In this document: positions 36,550 to 49,580 of the stretch, one piece after another
Layout of the letters: each line of letters opens with the position of its first letter
Numbering within the stretch: the stretch's first letter is position 1
Source of the DNA: Podospora comata
Lineage: Eukaryota; Ascomycota; Sordariomycetes; Sordariales; Podosporaceae
Direction: 5' to 3'
NCBI GenBank assembly: GCA_017354895.1
Contig: CP071493.1
Location: 868,001 to 932,000 of the forward strand
DNA length: 64,000 nucleotides
The notes under the pieces: generated by a model
Databases searched by the model: none
Told to the model about the DNA's origin: nothing
What the model saw: the letters and a program-made list of their open reading frames with translations, nothing else
Program-made: the position numbers and the translations under genes

Positions 36550-39500
36550 AAACAGGCAATTACAGTTATGCATAGACTTTTAAAATAATAGAAAAATGGA
36601 GTTGATGCCTATCTGAGCCGTATGTGACTGAAGTGATGTGGGTGAGGCTGTGGAAACCACCACCCCATCGATATATTGAGTTTCTGGCACAGTCAAAAGT
36701 CATATGCACGTCTGTCGGCCAGGTACTCCCTGAGTACAGGCTCTGTATTCAGGTAGGAACCCTGGTTGCCTTGTCGTCGTCCCAATCCAAGCATGCCCGT
36801 TTCTTGACTCACCAACGTTTCGATGCAAACATGCGCGCACGATTCTCAACTGGGCACTTCTTCATCGAGGATGGCCAAAACGGAGGTCGGCTGTGCAATG
36901 GTGTGTCTCTAGTATCAACCCCCATCCATGACGCTTCATCAGCACTACTGTGGAACACTCCATCACTGTCGTGTCTACTCGAGACGACATCCACACTGTG
37001 CCATGCTTCCCAACCCCCATCCCTTCAGCCCTATGCTCCCTTTTCTTGTCTTCACTATCTGCCCGTTCGGGGCAAAGAATCTGCAGTTGGATCGTAAACA
37101 TCACTAATTACCGCTTACGCGTGGAGCACATCCGGGCAGTGCTCTGCTGTTCATCAGCGTAGGCTAGCACCAACTGATATTGAACCTTGTGGAGCATCTG
37201 CAGTGACGGCCCGGACGGCAACGCAAGTAGCGCAGTGCGCGAGTGACCTTTGATCATGTACTGGGGACCACTTCTGCACATAGCCCAGACGATCAAGTGG
37301 ATCACCCTGATTTCTTCATCTCAGAGCCCCTTGAAACCCATGGCAAGGAAAATGCAGTTGCAGTCACGGTACCTGCTTCTTTATCAGCCTTGTCGACGTC
37401 ACTTGGTTTGAAAGGCTGACCAATAGGGCGAACCAGTGGCTTCTCCTCCTGTGATCACGGCTCCTGATTTCCAAAATAGGGGTAGCCCAGCAGGTGAGAG
37501 AGGAGGTGATAACACAGCAACTGGCTGCTACATTGCCCCCCACGATGTGAGATCACTCACAGGATACCTTCTGCGGCCGCTCAGACGTGTAGATGATCTG
37601 ACCTTTGTCGATATTCAGTAGAGTCAGGTTACTCCGTCACAGGAGAGCCGATATCCAGCCCTGTGATTTGCCTGCCCGTATAGACTCTTTGCACGCAGGT
37701 GCGAGCCAGTGGCACCTTGGGTAAGGAGCGGATGCACGAGAAGCACCTGATGCGGAACCTGATCTGGCCCGTGGCTATGCTCCGGTCGTCGACGGCGATC
37801 AGATCAGTGGATAGCCAAGTCGTAACCAACGGGAGGGCGTCTTCTGAAACAAGACGACGGGCATATCGGAAGCTCTCCGGGCCCCAAGAACACTCGGTAC
37901 GGGAGAGGAGTGGAGTCATCTCGTTGCTGTTCATCAGGGAATGGTCCGGTGTTACTATGGCGGAGGCTGAGCATTCACCTCTTGACGAGGTCGTGGGTAT
38001 GGGGTTGGTGTGCCTGGAACGACGGTCATTGCAATGAGCTCCTAATTCTTCCACCCTCACTGGTCGATATTAGCTTGGCCCTACATGATCTTGAGAGTGG
38101 AGTCTTACTTCCTGGAAAGGGGATCGATGGAGGTTCCCTCCTCCCACCATAGTGTGGAAGGGGAGGGGGGTGGCAAGTCTTGGTATTGTGATTCCCCTCC
38201 TTGGTGGGGATGGTATGGTGCGCTGCATGCCCGGCACAGTCTAGAGGAAGCAGCATACCTGCAGAAACCTGAGTCAGTCATCGATCTCGCGAGTGAATGG
38301 CCAAGGCAACCAGGCATGCAAAGAGGTAGATTATAGGGACGAATAGAGGACGGCCAAGGGGGAAAGAAGAGACCCAGCCGCGTGGGTAGGATCCAATGTA
38401 CGTCGGCGGGGCAGTGGCCAATTTGAGAAGATTGTATAGTCCGTCATGGGTTCTCGGTGGACAGATGAACGAGGCATGAGACAATATGGACGGGTCACTG
38501 ACCTGAAACGGCTGAGGTAGCCTCGTGGGTGCTAATAGTTGACTTGGTGGTGCCGTGGCATACCGGAGACATCGTGATTGGTCAATGGACATAAACAACT
38601 CATTTGACTATGCCGGATCAGCAACTGGGCTGGTCTTGGTGCCGACATCCCTTTTCAGAATTTGGTGAGGAAGAGGCTCAAGTGGAGTTGTAGAAAAGTG
38701 GTTGTACTGTGATATGGTGCTCAGCCTTGCGTTTTGTGACGCGTTGTGACCGTGGCCGCATTGGCAGAGACCTAGCTCGCACAGCCTCATTGGAACCTGT
38801 AAGAAGAATGATGTAGAAACAGAAAGTAAGCAGGCAAATGATAATGATGAAGAGAAAATTTCGGTCATGCCTGGTGAGCACAAGATGGTGTACCCAAATA
38901 TGATGAGATTTAGAAGCTTGGTGGAGGAAGTGGTGGTGGTGGTGGTCGTTGACGTTTGACAGAAGACAAGACGTCGTTTGCTCAAGTGCAGCCGGGGGCC
39001 AAAATGTCTCAGCCAATTGCTGTCGGCCGCCTTGCAGATGAAAGCAGGGGAGTGGGAAATGTGGTGCTCACTGGTAGGGAATTGCATGTATTGGGGCACT
39101 ACTGCAGTGCACGAGCTACTGATCCAAGCTGTCGGTAACAAATCATATCTGGGCATGGCTGCCTACCCCTGTCTAGATTCAATGTTGCATCATCGTGGTG
39201 GCTGTGAACCTGAAAGGGGAGAGCGAACGCATCGAACATTCCATATCCAGTTAACAAGAAGCCAAACATGCGGCCACGTCGAGATAGAATCAAGGATACC
39301 CTCAGTCTATTCAGGCCCAAAATGTAGCCATAGTAGCAGTCCTCCAGAGCGTGTGTCATCTATCACTTATTCAAATAGACTGGCTGCCTCTCGGCCGATA
39401 GCAAGGCAGGTTCCTCTCCAGATAATCAAATCCATTTCAGTGATCGGCCTGAGCGGTTTCATGCCTCGGGTACCAGCGAAGGAGGCCCGACAACCGGCAG

Positions 39501-41107
39501 GCAAAGCAGCTGGCAGGCAAGGAGCTGGTGTTGTTGGTGACAGCGCAGGAGAGCGGCATTCAGCATCGGTAGCGTCGTGGCTTTGCTTTGCGGGTTTGCA
39601 GTTCAACCGTGTCCCTTTCATGGCAGACATATCAAAAACATTTGCTGCATCTCGCAGTACTATGTAGATGCCAAAGCACTTTGGTGAGGGGGAAATCGGA
39701 CGATTACCCTAGGGAAGCATGGAAAGTGGGGCCGGATGCCCTTGTCGCTTGCGGCACGCAACGTCCAAGTCGATCGCCCTGTTTCCCCACAGGGCCGTTG
39801 ACGCCCCCGCAAACCCTTTCAGGGAAGCCGATTGGACACAAGATCTACAGATTAACTGAGCCACTCGCGCTTAACAAACATGGCCGCCTCTTGTGCTCTG
39901 TGTGAATTGGGCCAGTAAGAGAGCCAGCAGCTCTTTCTGTCGCTTGTTACATGCCCGCTAATTCTAGAGAGTGCACGGTAACGAGCTTCTATTTGTCAAC
40001 ACCAACCGCAGAGTGTCAACGCGAGAGCCGCGAAGGCGAGCTTCTTGCCGTGGACGACAAGCATGGTCAGGGGCCGCCCCGAGGTCTTTGCGTTTTCCAC
40101 TTGCTCTGTTGAACTGGTGTGTTGGCTCCGGTGATGAGATATCGTGTGTGTACGAGAGCAACGAAGACACGCCAGCGCAACCTGAGTCGGGGAGTTTAGG
40201 CGTGAGACGTCGGGCAGAGGCTTGTTGCTTCCGTCGGACAACCTTGTTTTCGGCCATTTTTCTCGGCAGTCGCAGGAGGACGACAGCATGTCGTGTACCA
40301 TTGGGGACTTTCCATGGCATCTGTTCTCTTGCATCTGTATCCCGTTTTTGAGAGCCAAGGATCGTCCACCTGTGTGGGTATGACGGCATGGGATAGGTGG
40401 TGTAAGTCGCTGTGTTTATCAACAGCTCTGAACCCTTGCATCTCGTGATTCTGCTCTTTGCCGATTCCGTAGCGAAGCGTTGCACGTACTTCATGGGGCA
40501 CCTTTCCAACGAAAGGCGATAGAGGTATTTTTGGCCCTTGTGAATGTTTGGTATGATTGAGGCCAAATGCATGTTACACAACGCTCTGTTACACCTGGTT
40601 GGTCAGGGCCCGCATCGATAGCTATCCTGAAAATTTCCCTGCTATTGATCTTAGCAACCGAATGCCAGCTTCGAGAAATCCAAGACCCCCAAAGTTCATA
40701 AACCTGGTCGGAGCGAGAGCAAACAAATTGGAGGGGGGGTTTACTGCAGGGGACCTAACAATGTTTCTGGTGCTAGGGAAATCCCGGTGTGAACAGGGAT
40801 AGCTCCAAGGTATCTCGCACCGTTGATTTCGCATTTCGAACACATGCTGAGCCATGACGGCATCTGCAAAGTCCACCGCATCTTGTCACAGCAAAAAAGC
40901 TGGCCAGGCGCGGCTTTTCACGCTTGTTCGGGAGCCGGTGCCCGTCTCTGCTGGCGTTTGAGCGTTAGACTTTTTCTGTCTTACCAAGCCATGCTGCCGC
41001 AAGACCGTTGCCTTCTCGTATTCTGTCGGCTCCCACAGTTCCTCCCAACGGCGGCGGGAAGCCAAGTGCCACCATGTCGTTCGTGTCTGCGTGGGCGATC
41101 ATGCTCG

Positions 41108-41131
41108 CATGTATCCAGCGGAGGATACATG
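41108..41131. repeat. short perfect inverted repeat (hairpin candidate)
   Basis: CATGTATCC and GGATACATG form 9-bp perfect arms around a 6-base centre AGCGGA inside the gene-poor region. It could be an RNA hairpin or a protein-binding palindrome. One such repeat in 13.7 kb may also arise by chance. Confidence 0.6.
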
Positions 41132-43990
41132 TAGCATAGGAATGAAGTTGGTGCGGAATCGGATGGATATGGCGGCAGAGTGATGCGAGGTTAACGGTCT
41201 ACCGGAACGGGCCAAACCGGTGAGCCTGGCAAGCGGACGGCACCGTGTAAGTTGACGGCATGGAGATGGGAGGGGGGGACGGCGATGAGGGGCAAGAGGG
41301 AGAGAGAACGGTCGTTGCGGCTGATGGAGCTACCCCACAGTCGAGGTCTCAGCGACACACACAGTGACTGGGAGCTCCCTGTCGTGGATGACTAATTGGG
41401 CTTAGCGGTCCCACCTGTAAGGCCGTGATAAGCTTCCAAACTTTTGTGCCGGTCCCACTTGAATTGCCCACGTCTTTGCACGGACCAGTAGATTGACCCC
41501 TCGAGCATGTGTTTTGATGCGCCTCTGGCTCATGTGATGTCCGCTGTCTGCGTCCGTCCGAAGCCATGCCACGCTATGCCAGGCACACGACATCCCCTTT
41601 GCGGTGGAAGCCCTCTGGTTGGCTGGCGCAAAACAGCGGGAAAGAGGCAAAGACGGAGAGCAAAGAAAAAAAGGGTGGGTTCACAGGGAAGACGAAGCCC
41701 CAGCATGTCCCGAGTCCTGGTTACCCCCTTTTTCCCTCGCACCCGCTGGCGTTGCTGTGTTTCGTTCAGTCAGCGTCGAACAGAAGAGCTGTAAAAATCC
41801 TGCGGCGGAGAATAGGGGTTACAAATGCCAAACAATGGGACCACAAACAGCAGCTGGAGTTCCGGGCGTTGGAACACCAAGTTTTTCCAAGCTGCCTGAG
41901 CTGTTCCGGTGATGCGCACGTGTTTTGTAGAGAAAAGAGAAGAAAGCACGAAACGGTCAAACAAACAATCGGAGAGTTTGAACTATGCGCGTGTCCGGCC
42001 GTTGTGTGATACCCGTCGGAAGTGTCAAAGTTGTCAAGCAACGGAAAGCCACCGCAACTGTCGTCAGAATCTTCAAAGACACTCCGTTGCCGGAGTGGTT
42101 GATGGTTTAGAGAAGAAAAGAAGGGGTGTAATGCTCGTACTTTTTCGGCCATGTGGAACTGGGCGACGTAAGCTGTCGAGGGTGTCACCGAGACTAGATT
42201 GGTTGTAGTCAGCAAATCCAACGTTGCCGCATCAAGGCAGGCTGAAAGGTTCAAGATGCAGGTTGCTGCTAGAAGCCTGTTGCAAAGTCATGTGGTGGAA
42301 CAACAGGGGTTGCGGCGAGGAAGATATCATTTATGCGTGCCAGCATTTGCTGTCTGGGTGTGTCGATTATTGTTATATCTGAGCAATATCAGCTCCACGA
42401 ATTGACCAATGATTCTTCACAACAGGTCAAACAGTCGTGATTAGGCTTGACAAGGTATTAGGCAGGGCTGACATGGGGGGCACAAGTTCGGCAGCGGGCC
42501 GTGAGGGTCCAAATACTTTGTTAGTTCAGGGGTTGGTTCGTTCGGGGCGGTTGTTGGTGACACCTTCTGGTATGCTGCGAGCTGGCATGTTTTCTAAGTG
42601 CCTCATGAGATCAGTATACAATTTCAAGAACAGAAAGGTAAGTAAAAAGACCATGGTATAATCGCGCGGGTGTACTACGAAGAATGTCGGAGAAATATAT
42701 AACAGACAACAAAGATCCCAGGTAAGAAACCGCGAACAAAAGAAAAACAAAACGGCAGAAGAGCCACGAAAGTAAACAGACATCCTCCTTCTTCCAAACA
42801 CACAGTGCCAGCCCTCTAATCGAAGTCCAAGCCCAAGACACGATGGTACCAATTCCGTCCCTTGGGCCCAGAGCCATTATATCACTCCACCTTTAGTGGT
42901 GATTATCCCAAGCCAGGGTCTCCTTTGCTTCTCTCACTCGCGAAAAAAATGTACAGGTTCCATGGCCATGATGCCGTTTGCAAGTATGTCGCTGTCGGTC
43001 GATATCGGTTCGCCGGCCAGTTCCTTGCGGATATCGAGGCAAAGATGTTAAAGCCCTGCAAAATGTGCGAACGAGTTCTGGTTAGCATTTGCACAAGCTG
43101 ATGACAAGTGATCGTACCGAAAATTACTAACGACACATGCTCTTCAAGCAGCTATCGCAATAGCCGTCAATCTCGTGTGGAACCTCCCTGACGCCCCCAG
43201 GGCAACCTCCACCTTGCGCTCTGCACTCGGCGGTGTGCGACATCTCGCTCGTGGGGGCGTGATAGCACCCTCGGTATCTCCAGGTAATCATCTGGCAGCA
43301 CATATTGTTGTTTGTGGGTGTGTCGTGCGGAGGTTGGGAGGATTTGTGGAAAGAAGTTGAGCTGTAGACGGTTTCGATCTCGAGTAAATGTAGAGGCAGT
43401 GGTGTGAATGGCAGGATGATAGAGCGCGAAGTGATGCTGATAAAGGGAATTGAAACTTTGAGAGGACGTTGGCGCCCTTTTATGTTCTCGCTAGAGATGG
43501 GATGCCTACATACTTCGAACTTTCGATGTTCGCCGTTGAGCCTCTTGAAAGATCACCAGGGGTATGTGGGTGTCATCGGCAGTGAGGTCGAACTAGCACG
43601 TTGACCGACTGTTGGCAGCGATGGTTACGCAGGGAGATGAAATCAGGTGGGTGATGCTGTTGGTCGATAATCTTGAATGGCTCAGGCTCTACCCGTGGCC
43701 AGATTGCAGGAGAAAACGTCACTACCACCTATTGCGGGACAGAGGAGCGGGAGAAGATGATGGGGCAGGGAAGAGAGAAAGTACATCTGTGTATCAAAGA
43801 CTTGAGAAGTAGAGTCTGCCAGGTACCTCTGCCGGGTGTATATGCCGCAACACCGTTGGCAAGGGGGCAGGGTGTTGCAATAGAAAAGACCTGGGCCTAT
43901 CAGGTATACATCTGGGGAACCCTCCTTCCAGGGCTGGCAACGGCTAAGGTGTCTAGACACCCCGTGTACCAACCCGAAATGTGTCTCCCA

Positions 43991-44002
43991 CCCCCCCCCC
44001 CC
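43991..44002 (+). repeat. poly-C tract
   Basis: A run of 12 C, followed by ACCCCC. Simple sequence inside the gene-poor region; no function suggested. Confidence 0.9.
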
Positions 44003-47000
44003 ACCCCCTCAACGACGAACTGATCCCCATCAACAGTGCGAGAACAATCAGCCCTGTGGCCACTGCTGGTGACAATTGTCGGCATCAACTGTAGAGGTGC
44101 GTTGCGCCGTCAGGGTGCTGTAAGTCATCTCGGGTTATGTCCAAACGACGCCTGTACAAGTTGCAAACTCGATCTTCCTCTGCCGTAACGTCCCACACTT
44201 GAGAATGGCGGCCGCACATGAGGACCTCGGGGCCTGCCAAGGAGTAACGTAACGGGAGACGGAAGCGTGAGGAGCTTTTCCCTTGGAGACGAACGCATGT
44301 TTGCGAGCTAGCGGGGAAGCGCAGCATGGCTCCTGTTGAGACGGAAACCCACAGTAGCCCAGCAGAAACACGATCATAGGAAAAATATGGGGAGTTAGGG
44401 ATAAGAGCGCAAGGGTTAGGCTGCGGGAGATGATGGTCCACGACGAGCCACCAAGCCGCATACAAGCACGGAAGACTGTTCCGGTGCTCCAAGACTACTG
44501 ATATTAATGGAGAAGTTAACCGCATTGGGTAGGTGGCCCAACAACTATCTTCTTTCTCCAGAGATACTCTGTGTCTTCCCAATCTTTGCGGTTTGGGAGG
44601 TGGCGTGCACTTGCTTGAGGTCACCTTGTCGTTCGGGTACTTTTCACTAGGATCTTCAGTATCAGCAGATACCGGTTTGAAACTTCACATATTTGACGTC
44701 CCGATCAAGGTGCCTGCAGCTGGTGTTAAGCGGAGTTGGTATCTGACCTGGGAGCCATGGAGGTTGAGGTTGAGGCTGAGGATGAAGGCTGCATGAACAG
44801 CGACCGTAACCCTGCATATCGCGGATCCCCGGTTGCAATCACCAGCGAGGTGAAGACAATGAGTCGATGCCTGCTACGAGGCTGTCATAGGACAGATTCA
44901 AGACCAGAATTTGCAGCTTCGTTCGGCGTCCCAGCACTTGAGGACTGGAGGCGAGGTGTCGGTGTCTAAATCGGAACAGGCGAAGATAAGTAACATTGTG
45001 AAAAGAGACAAAGGAATTTGGCCATTGGCATTGCGGTGTTTGCTCTTCATCTTCTGGCGTGGTTGCTATGACGGGAATTGGGCAAGGAGTATCGGAAGAA
45101 ACACCAAAAATAAGAGCGGAAGCCAGTGTCTGGATGGTAGAGAAGCAGTCCAAAGAAATCTGCACACACAGGCCCCAGTTCCACCCAATAACCAGGGCCC
45201 TTCTTTTTTTGATTGACGCGCCGATTCGGGACGTCGTGCTTTCCTGTTGTGTTCCCACGTCAAAGCCTCTCTGTGTATCGCATGCAGGAGCTGCCGACTT
45301 CCTTCATCAACAACAAGCTAGATAAGCCTTCCTTTTTGGTTGATTTTCAAGAAACTGGCGTGGCCCCACTTGAGTAACTATGTACCCACAGTTTATTCTT
45401 GCAAGGGGTGAGGCCGCCCCCAAATACCCTCCTTGATTCAAAATTCCCGGGTCAGTGATAAAAAGTGGGGGCTGACTTGGCTGAGCATTTAAACAGTCTG
45501 ATGGAAAGCCTGGTGCGGCCAGGTCTGCGGCCGGCCCTCTCGTTCTTTCCGGTGTCCATCACGGCAACCCTGGCATCACGCTTGGTCGTCAAAGTCGGCC
45601 GAGATGTTCGACACAGCCTTTTCATCCATCTTGACTGGAGTCCTAACAGGCCGTGTTCTCCGGCTCAATTACCGCCAAGCTCGCCGGTCGGGATCGACCC
45701 ATCTATGCCATCACCCAGAGTGCCCCTGAAGGCCGCCATTCGCCTTCTCTGATGTTTCTCGAACATGTGAAGACGGGTCAATGGTATGCGACCTGGTTGA
45801 TCTGAAACCTTCAACCTCAGTTTTGGCGGAGGCCCATTCCAGCTCCCGGGAGACGAACAGCACTGGATACTGCGAGCTCAGTCATGACCCCTATTTCCCC
45901 TGATCTGAACCGGGTTAACCGAGACACATTCAGATGTGGGATATATGCGGCATTGAGATGAATTTGATGGAGCTACTCGGTCTGTTTTTGCCTAGTCTTG
46001 CAAACATATGACAGAGCGGGCTTGTTCTGCATTCTTCACTGCCATGAGCACAATGTGTTGCTCCTCGATGGGGGTCTCCCTGAGATGTGGGATATCAGTC
46101 ATGACTGACCGGAGATATTTCCGCAAATACTCCAAAGATCTTTTAGGCGCACATAGGAGATCATTTGCGATATCAAGGCCGCTGGCTTGCATGCTCTCCA
46201 TCTTCTTGGCGACTGAAACGGGTAATGTTGCCATGGAGCATATGGCACTTTCCCACCACACAGGGCCCATCAAATGCACGAACGGTCTGCATAAGGTCAC
46301 CAGACTGTGTCCTTGTCTGAGAGGGAAGAATTTCTGGTTGTTGGGAGATCGTCGTACTGGCGTTTCTCGCGATTATGCTTACGATTCCGGCTTTCTGCCA
46401 ATCATGGCTGTATTTAAGCGCCAGTACCGAATTGCTGGTAAGCACTCCTAGAGGTCAGTCCTTCGTCTCAGTGACGAGTCACTGCAGCCGATATCGCCAC
46501 AGACTGGATGGACTAACGCCTCAAGGGTCTACATCCGTTGTCTAGCAGACTCTCCCTTAATCTTTCGAAAGCCATTGGCCTGACCTCTACATTGAGCCAC
46601 AATCTGGAGCTGAACTCGTATCATCTGCCCATCGACAATCTCTCTCCATGATTGCAAGTGCTTTTAGCAAACACCCACCCCGCCAGCTACCCACTCTCTC
46701 ACCCGAATGTGATGTAATTGTCCCTCGATATGCAGGTCGTTTGTCCGGGTCTGGACAATGTCGCCGGAACCAAGCCAGGACGCCGCTCACACACCTTGCG
46801 GACCCACGGTGAGCAGGGTGATGGCCTTTGCCCGATTGGCAGACAGAACATATTCGCAATCAGCCAAACCGTCCCGAAATGATTGCCCTGTGGACACCCG
46901 TCCCTTTAGGGAAGATAGTCCCCCCCATCTCGAGATAGGACGTTGATATCACCAACAATGTTGTGTTGCAGATACTCTTTTCCGCAAGGGGTGTCGTTCG

Positions 47001-49029
47001 GGGCCGAAATGTTGATAGGCTTGCTGGCGTCGTCATCGTCGCCCCTGGTCGCACGAAACCAAGAAGACTCAAGATTAGCCGTCACCTTTCATCAAGCAAA
47101 CAAGGTAAGTGCTCCCTTTGTTCCTCGACAGAACCACCAAGTACCCGTCTTTTCGAATAGGTAGTTTGCTCGTCCTCGAAGTGCCGGATGCCAACAAGCG
47201 CGCACGGCACCACTAGCACACCATTGGCACCTATGTTGGTTCGAGGGCACGCGATTATCGGCTCTTGAGCCAGTCAGGAGTTATGGTGCTGCTTGTTCCC
47301 TGGTGGAGCTCACCGACGCACCGGCCCGTATCGATGGCAGACCTGCATGAGGGCATTGGTCACGGGAGCGTGGGACTGGGGGCTGGCATCTCCCGCCAAC
47401 TTCTGCAGAAGGAAAGCTCTCAGCAACAACTCTCCTCTTTCAACAGCCAGGTTGTTGAGCAACTTACACTTGCTTGACCCGCTCCCTGAAAGAACGTACG
47501 ATCTCTCCTGCCGGAAAAGAACTCAGAGACAGACCCAAAACATCTTCTCATACCTCAGTCGAAGAGTCTGTCTGACTGACTTTCGGTACTTTTAACAAAA
47601 TCAACGTTTACAGGCAAAGACCTCCTCGAAAACCGCCACAAGGCCACTCTCTCTTTGGCGGAGTTCTACAAGTCAGTAAATCACAACACATCGTTCTTCA
47701 ACCCGGATGTGGCCAGATAGTTCACCCCATTCAGTTGGCGTTGAAAATGATGATCATCTGGGCCATGTTAGACCGTCACGACATCTTTGGCCTAGTGGCT
47801 CCAAGTGGTGTTCTTCAGAGACTTGAATCGTGCCAGCTCATCAGCAAAGCAAGCCTCTTTGACAAGCTGGGCATCAATATCAGTCTCAGTGCATGGATGA
47901 GCTGCGTTCCTCTCACGTTGTGGCTGGAGCTACAAGCCAGCTGTGGTGTTGAAAGCTCAGATGCTGTGGTTGAAACATGTCTGGTAAGAGCTCGGTTCGC
48001 GCTGTTAACCAGCTTTAACCCCGTCGGACCCGAAAGTGATTGGTTGTTGAGCAAGCAGCCACATTGATAGTGGTCATGAACTTGCAGCGGTTAGGCTCGG
48101 TGTGCCGAAATCGAGCCAACAGACAGACCTGCGGCTTCTGCTATTCTTGGGATGTAAATTGTTCATTGTGGCATGATGGCAAGCGTGCATCATTGATTTT
48201 TCATGGCAGTTTACCGAACAAGGTGGTTTTGTCGGGGCCAAACGGGAGTCGAGACCCTGGGCTTGCGTGTCTGGGGCAGCACGGGGCATTTAGGGCTCCC
48301 CGCGCCCCGCAAATTCCCCAGATTCCAAGCGTGCCGGGCATCAAGTGACAGCTGCGATGGGCTTCCGATATATCTTCGTCGGCGGCGAACGGCACCAATC
48401 AAACGGGCGAAAGCTGAAGGTCAATGGAGGCTGTCCCCGGTAGAAGCAGGGCACACGAGCAGAAGAGCCGCGACGAGGAGCTCCACATTGTAACAAAGTC
48501 TATTTTGTCCTGTCTCGACATCATTCCACCATTCCCACCATACCGTGATGTCTCCAGCAGGAGCCAGCACATGCCAGCAGCACATGTCAATTTTGCCAGT
48601 GCGCCGCTGGCCGGCCAGCGCGGTTAACAGAGGCATTACCCCCTCGTTTTTCCTCAAGCCAATTGCGTCCCCACGTGCGGCACCCACTCGCGCCGAGATT
48701 TACTCGACTCCTCCTTCTTAGTCGAGCACAATTCGAGTCCAATCATGGCAGGGGCGCCCCGCCAACTTTTTTTGATCATACGTCGCTGTGAAACGGGTAG
48801 TTTTGGTGGTGGTGCGTGGGAAGGGAGAGCAGTGCCGCCTGGAATTGCGGAATTGGGAACAAGGTCCCCCGTCCAGCTCATGTGAACACTTTTGCGGAGC
48901 ACAAGGAGACCCAAACAGTCTGAGGGAAGTTGCCAAGCAGGGGGGAGAGCTGCTGCTGGGGGGGAGGAGGGAGCTACATGGAGCTGGCCATCATCCGTAA
49001 GCACCGAGATGTCCGCTGCCGTTGGGACA

Positions 49030-49035
49030 TATAAA
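49030..49035 (+). promoter_or_regulatory. TATA box of the 113-residue gene
   Basis: TATAAA stands 204 bp before the start codon. It is followed by a long pyrimidine-rich stretch (49057-49200) of the kind found at transcription starts and leaders of strongly expressed fungal genes. Confidence 0.55.
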
Positions 49036-49238
49036 CTCCATCCTGCTCTGTTGTCTCCCACTTCTTTTTTCTTCTCTTTCTCTCTTCATTCAAACTTTTC
49101 GTTCTTAAAGTACTCCAAAGCTTACTGACGCTGGTCTCTCATCATCATCTCTCTATCCAAAGCTACTACAGCAACCACAATCACCACCAAGAAACCCACA
49201 CAAACTTTTTATTCACACGCCAAAACCAAAAACACACA

Positions 49239-49580
49239 ATGTCTTCCCCCCTCACCCCAGAGCAAATTCGCCAGCTCTCGGAGCAAGCCCAAGAGTTCCG
49301 CCCCGTGAACGCCTTCCGCCGGCCCTCCACCTTTTTGTCCCTCGCCCCCTCCACCTCGGAGTCGTACCCCCGCAGCCAAAAGCAAGAGACCTCTGCGCCC
49401 CCCCTCACAGCCGAGGCCCTCGCCGCCATTCCCCAGAAGCAAGACGAGCAGAAGCGCCGCGCCTCGAGCCTGAGCTCGGACGCCTCCAAGTTCCGGTTCT
49501 TGAAGCTGGGACCCGTCCACTGGGGCGAGCACCAGGACGGTGTCAAGGAGGACTTTTATGAGGTTGCTGTTGAGGAGTGA
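49239..49580 (+). CDS. small conserved fungal protein of unknown function (113 aa)
   Basis: A single exon starting MSSPLTPEQIRQLSEQAQEF, with ATG context ACACAATGTC. It has an N-terminal helix, a FRRPSTFLSL motif, a Ser/Pro-rich part, LTAEALAAIPQ, a basic Ser-rich patch KRRASSLSSDA (possible kinase site RRAS), and a conserved-looking end RFLKLGPVHWGEHQDG followed by an acidic tail. I recall similar small proteins across Pezizomycotina, all without known function. There is no signal peptide or membrane segment, so it is probably cytosolic or nuclear. It is set apart by a TATA box, a CT-rich leader and more than 13 kb of upstream DNA without genes, which hints at complex or strong regulation. 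The coding call rests on the codon pattern, promoter signals and remembered similarity. Confidence 0.78.
   Translation: MSSPLTPEQIRQLSEQAQEFRPVNAFRRPSTFLSLAPSTSESYPRSQKQETSAPPLTAEALAAIPQKQDEQKRRASSLSSDASKFRFLKLGPVHWGEHQDGVKEDFYEVAVEE

Larger units (their letters stand above)
35509..49238. other. 13.7-kb gene-poor region
   Basis: No protein gene could be supported between RPB1 and the start of the 113-residue gene at 49239. Open frames reach 229 codons (38978-39667) but are unconserved in look, rich in Cys, Ser, Trp and Arg, and overlap equally long frames on the other strand, as in non-coding DNA of about 50% GC. I found no tRNA, 5S rRNA, transposon ends or long repeats other than those listed separately. 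It may hold a long promoter or leader for the gene at 49239, long non-coding RNAs, or genes too divergent for me to see. Confidence 0.55.

Noticed and set aside
36260-36583. Frames coding poly-Val, poly-Thr or poly-Asn
   Set aside because: They are translations of the GGT and CAA microsatellites, with no flanking conserved sequence.
38978-39667. 229-codon plus-strand frame in the gene desert
   Set aside because: Composition is random, no family likeness or splice logic, and the opposite strand has equally long frames.
45992-46300. 102-codon minus-strand frame with helix-like sequence
   Set aside because: It looks somewhat protein-like, but I recognise no family, promoter or partner exons; kept out for lack of support.
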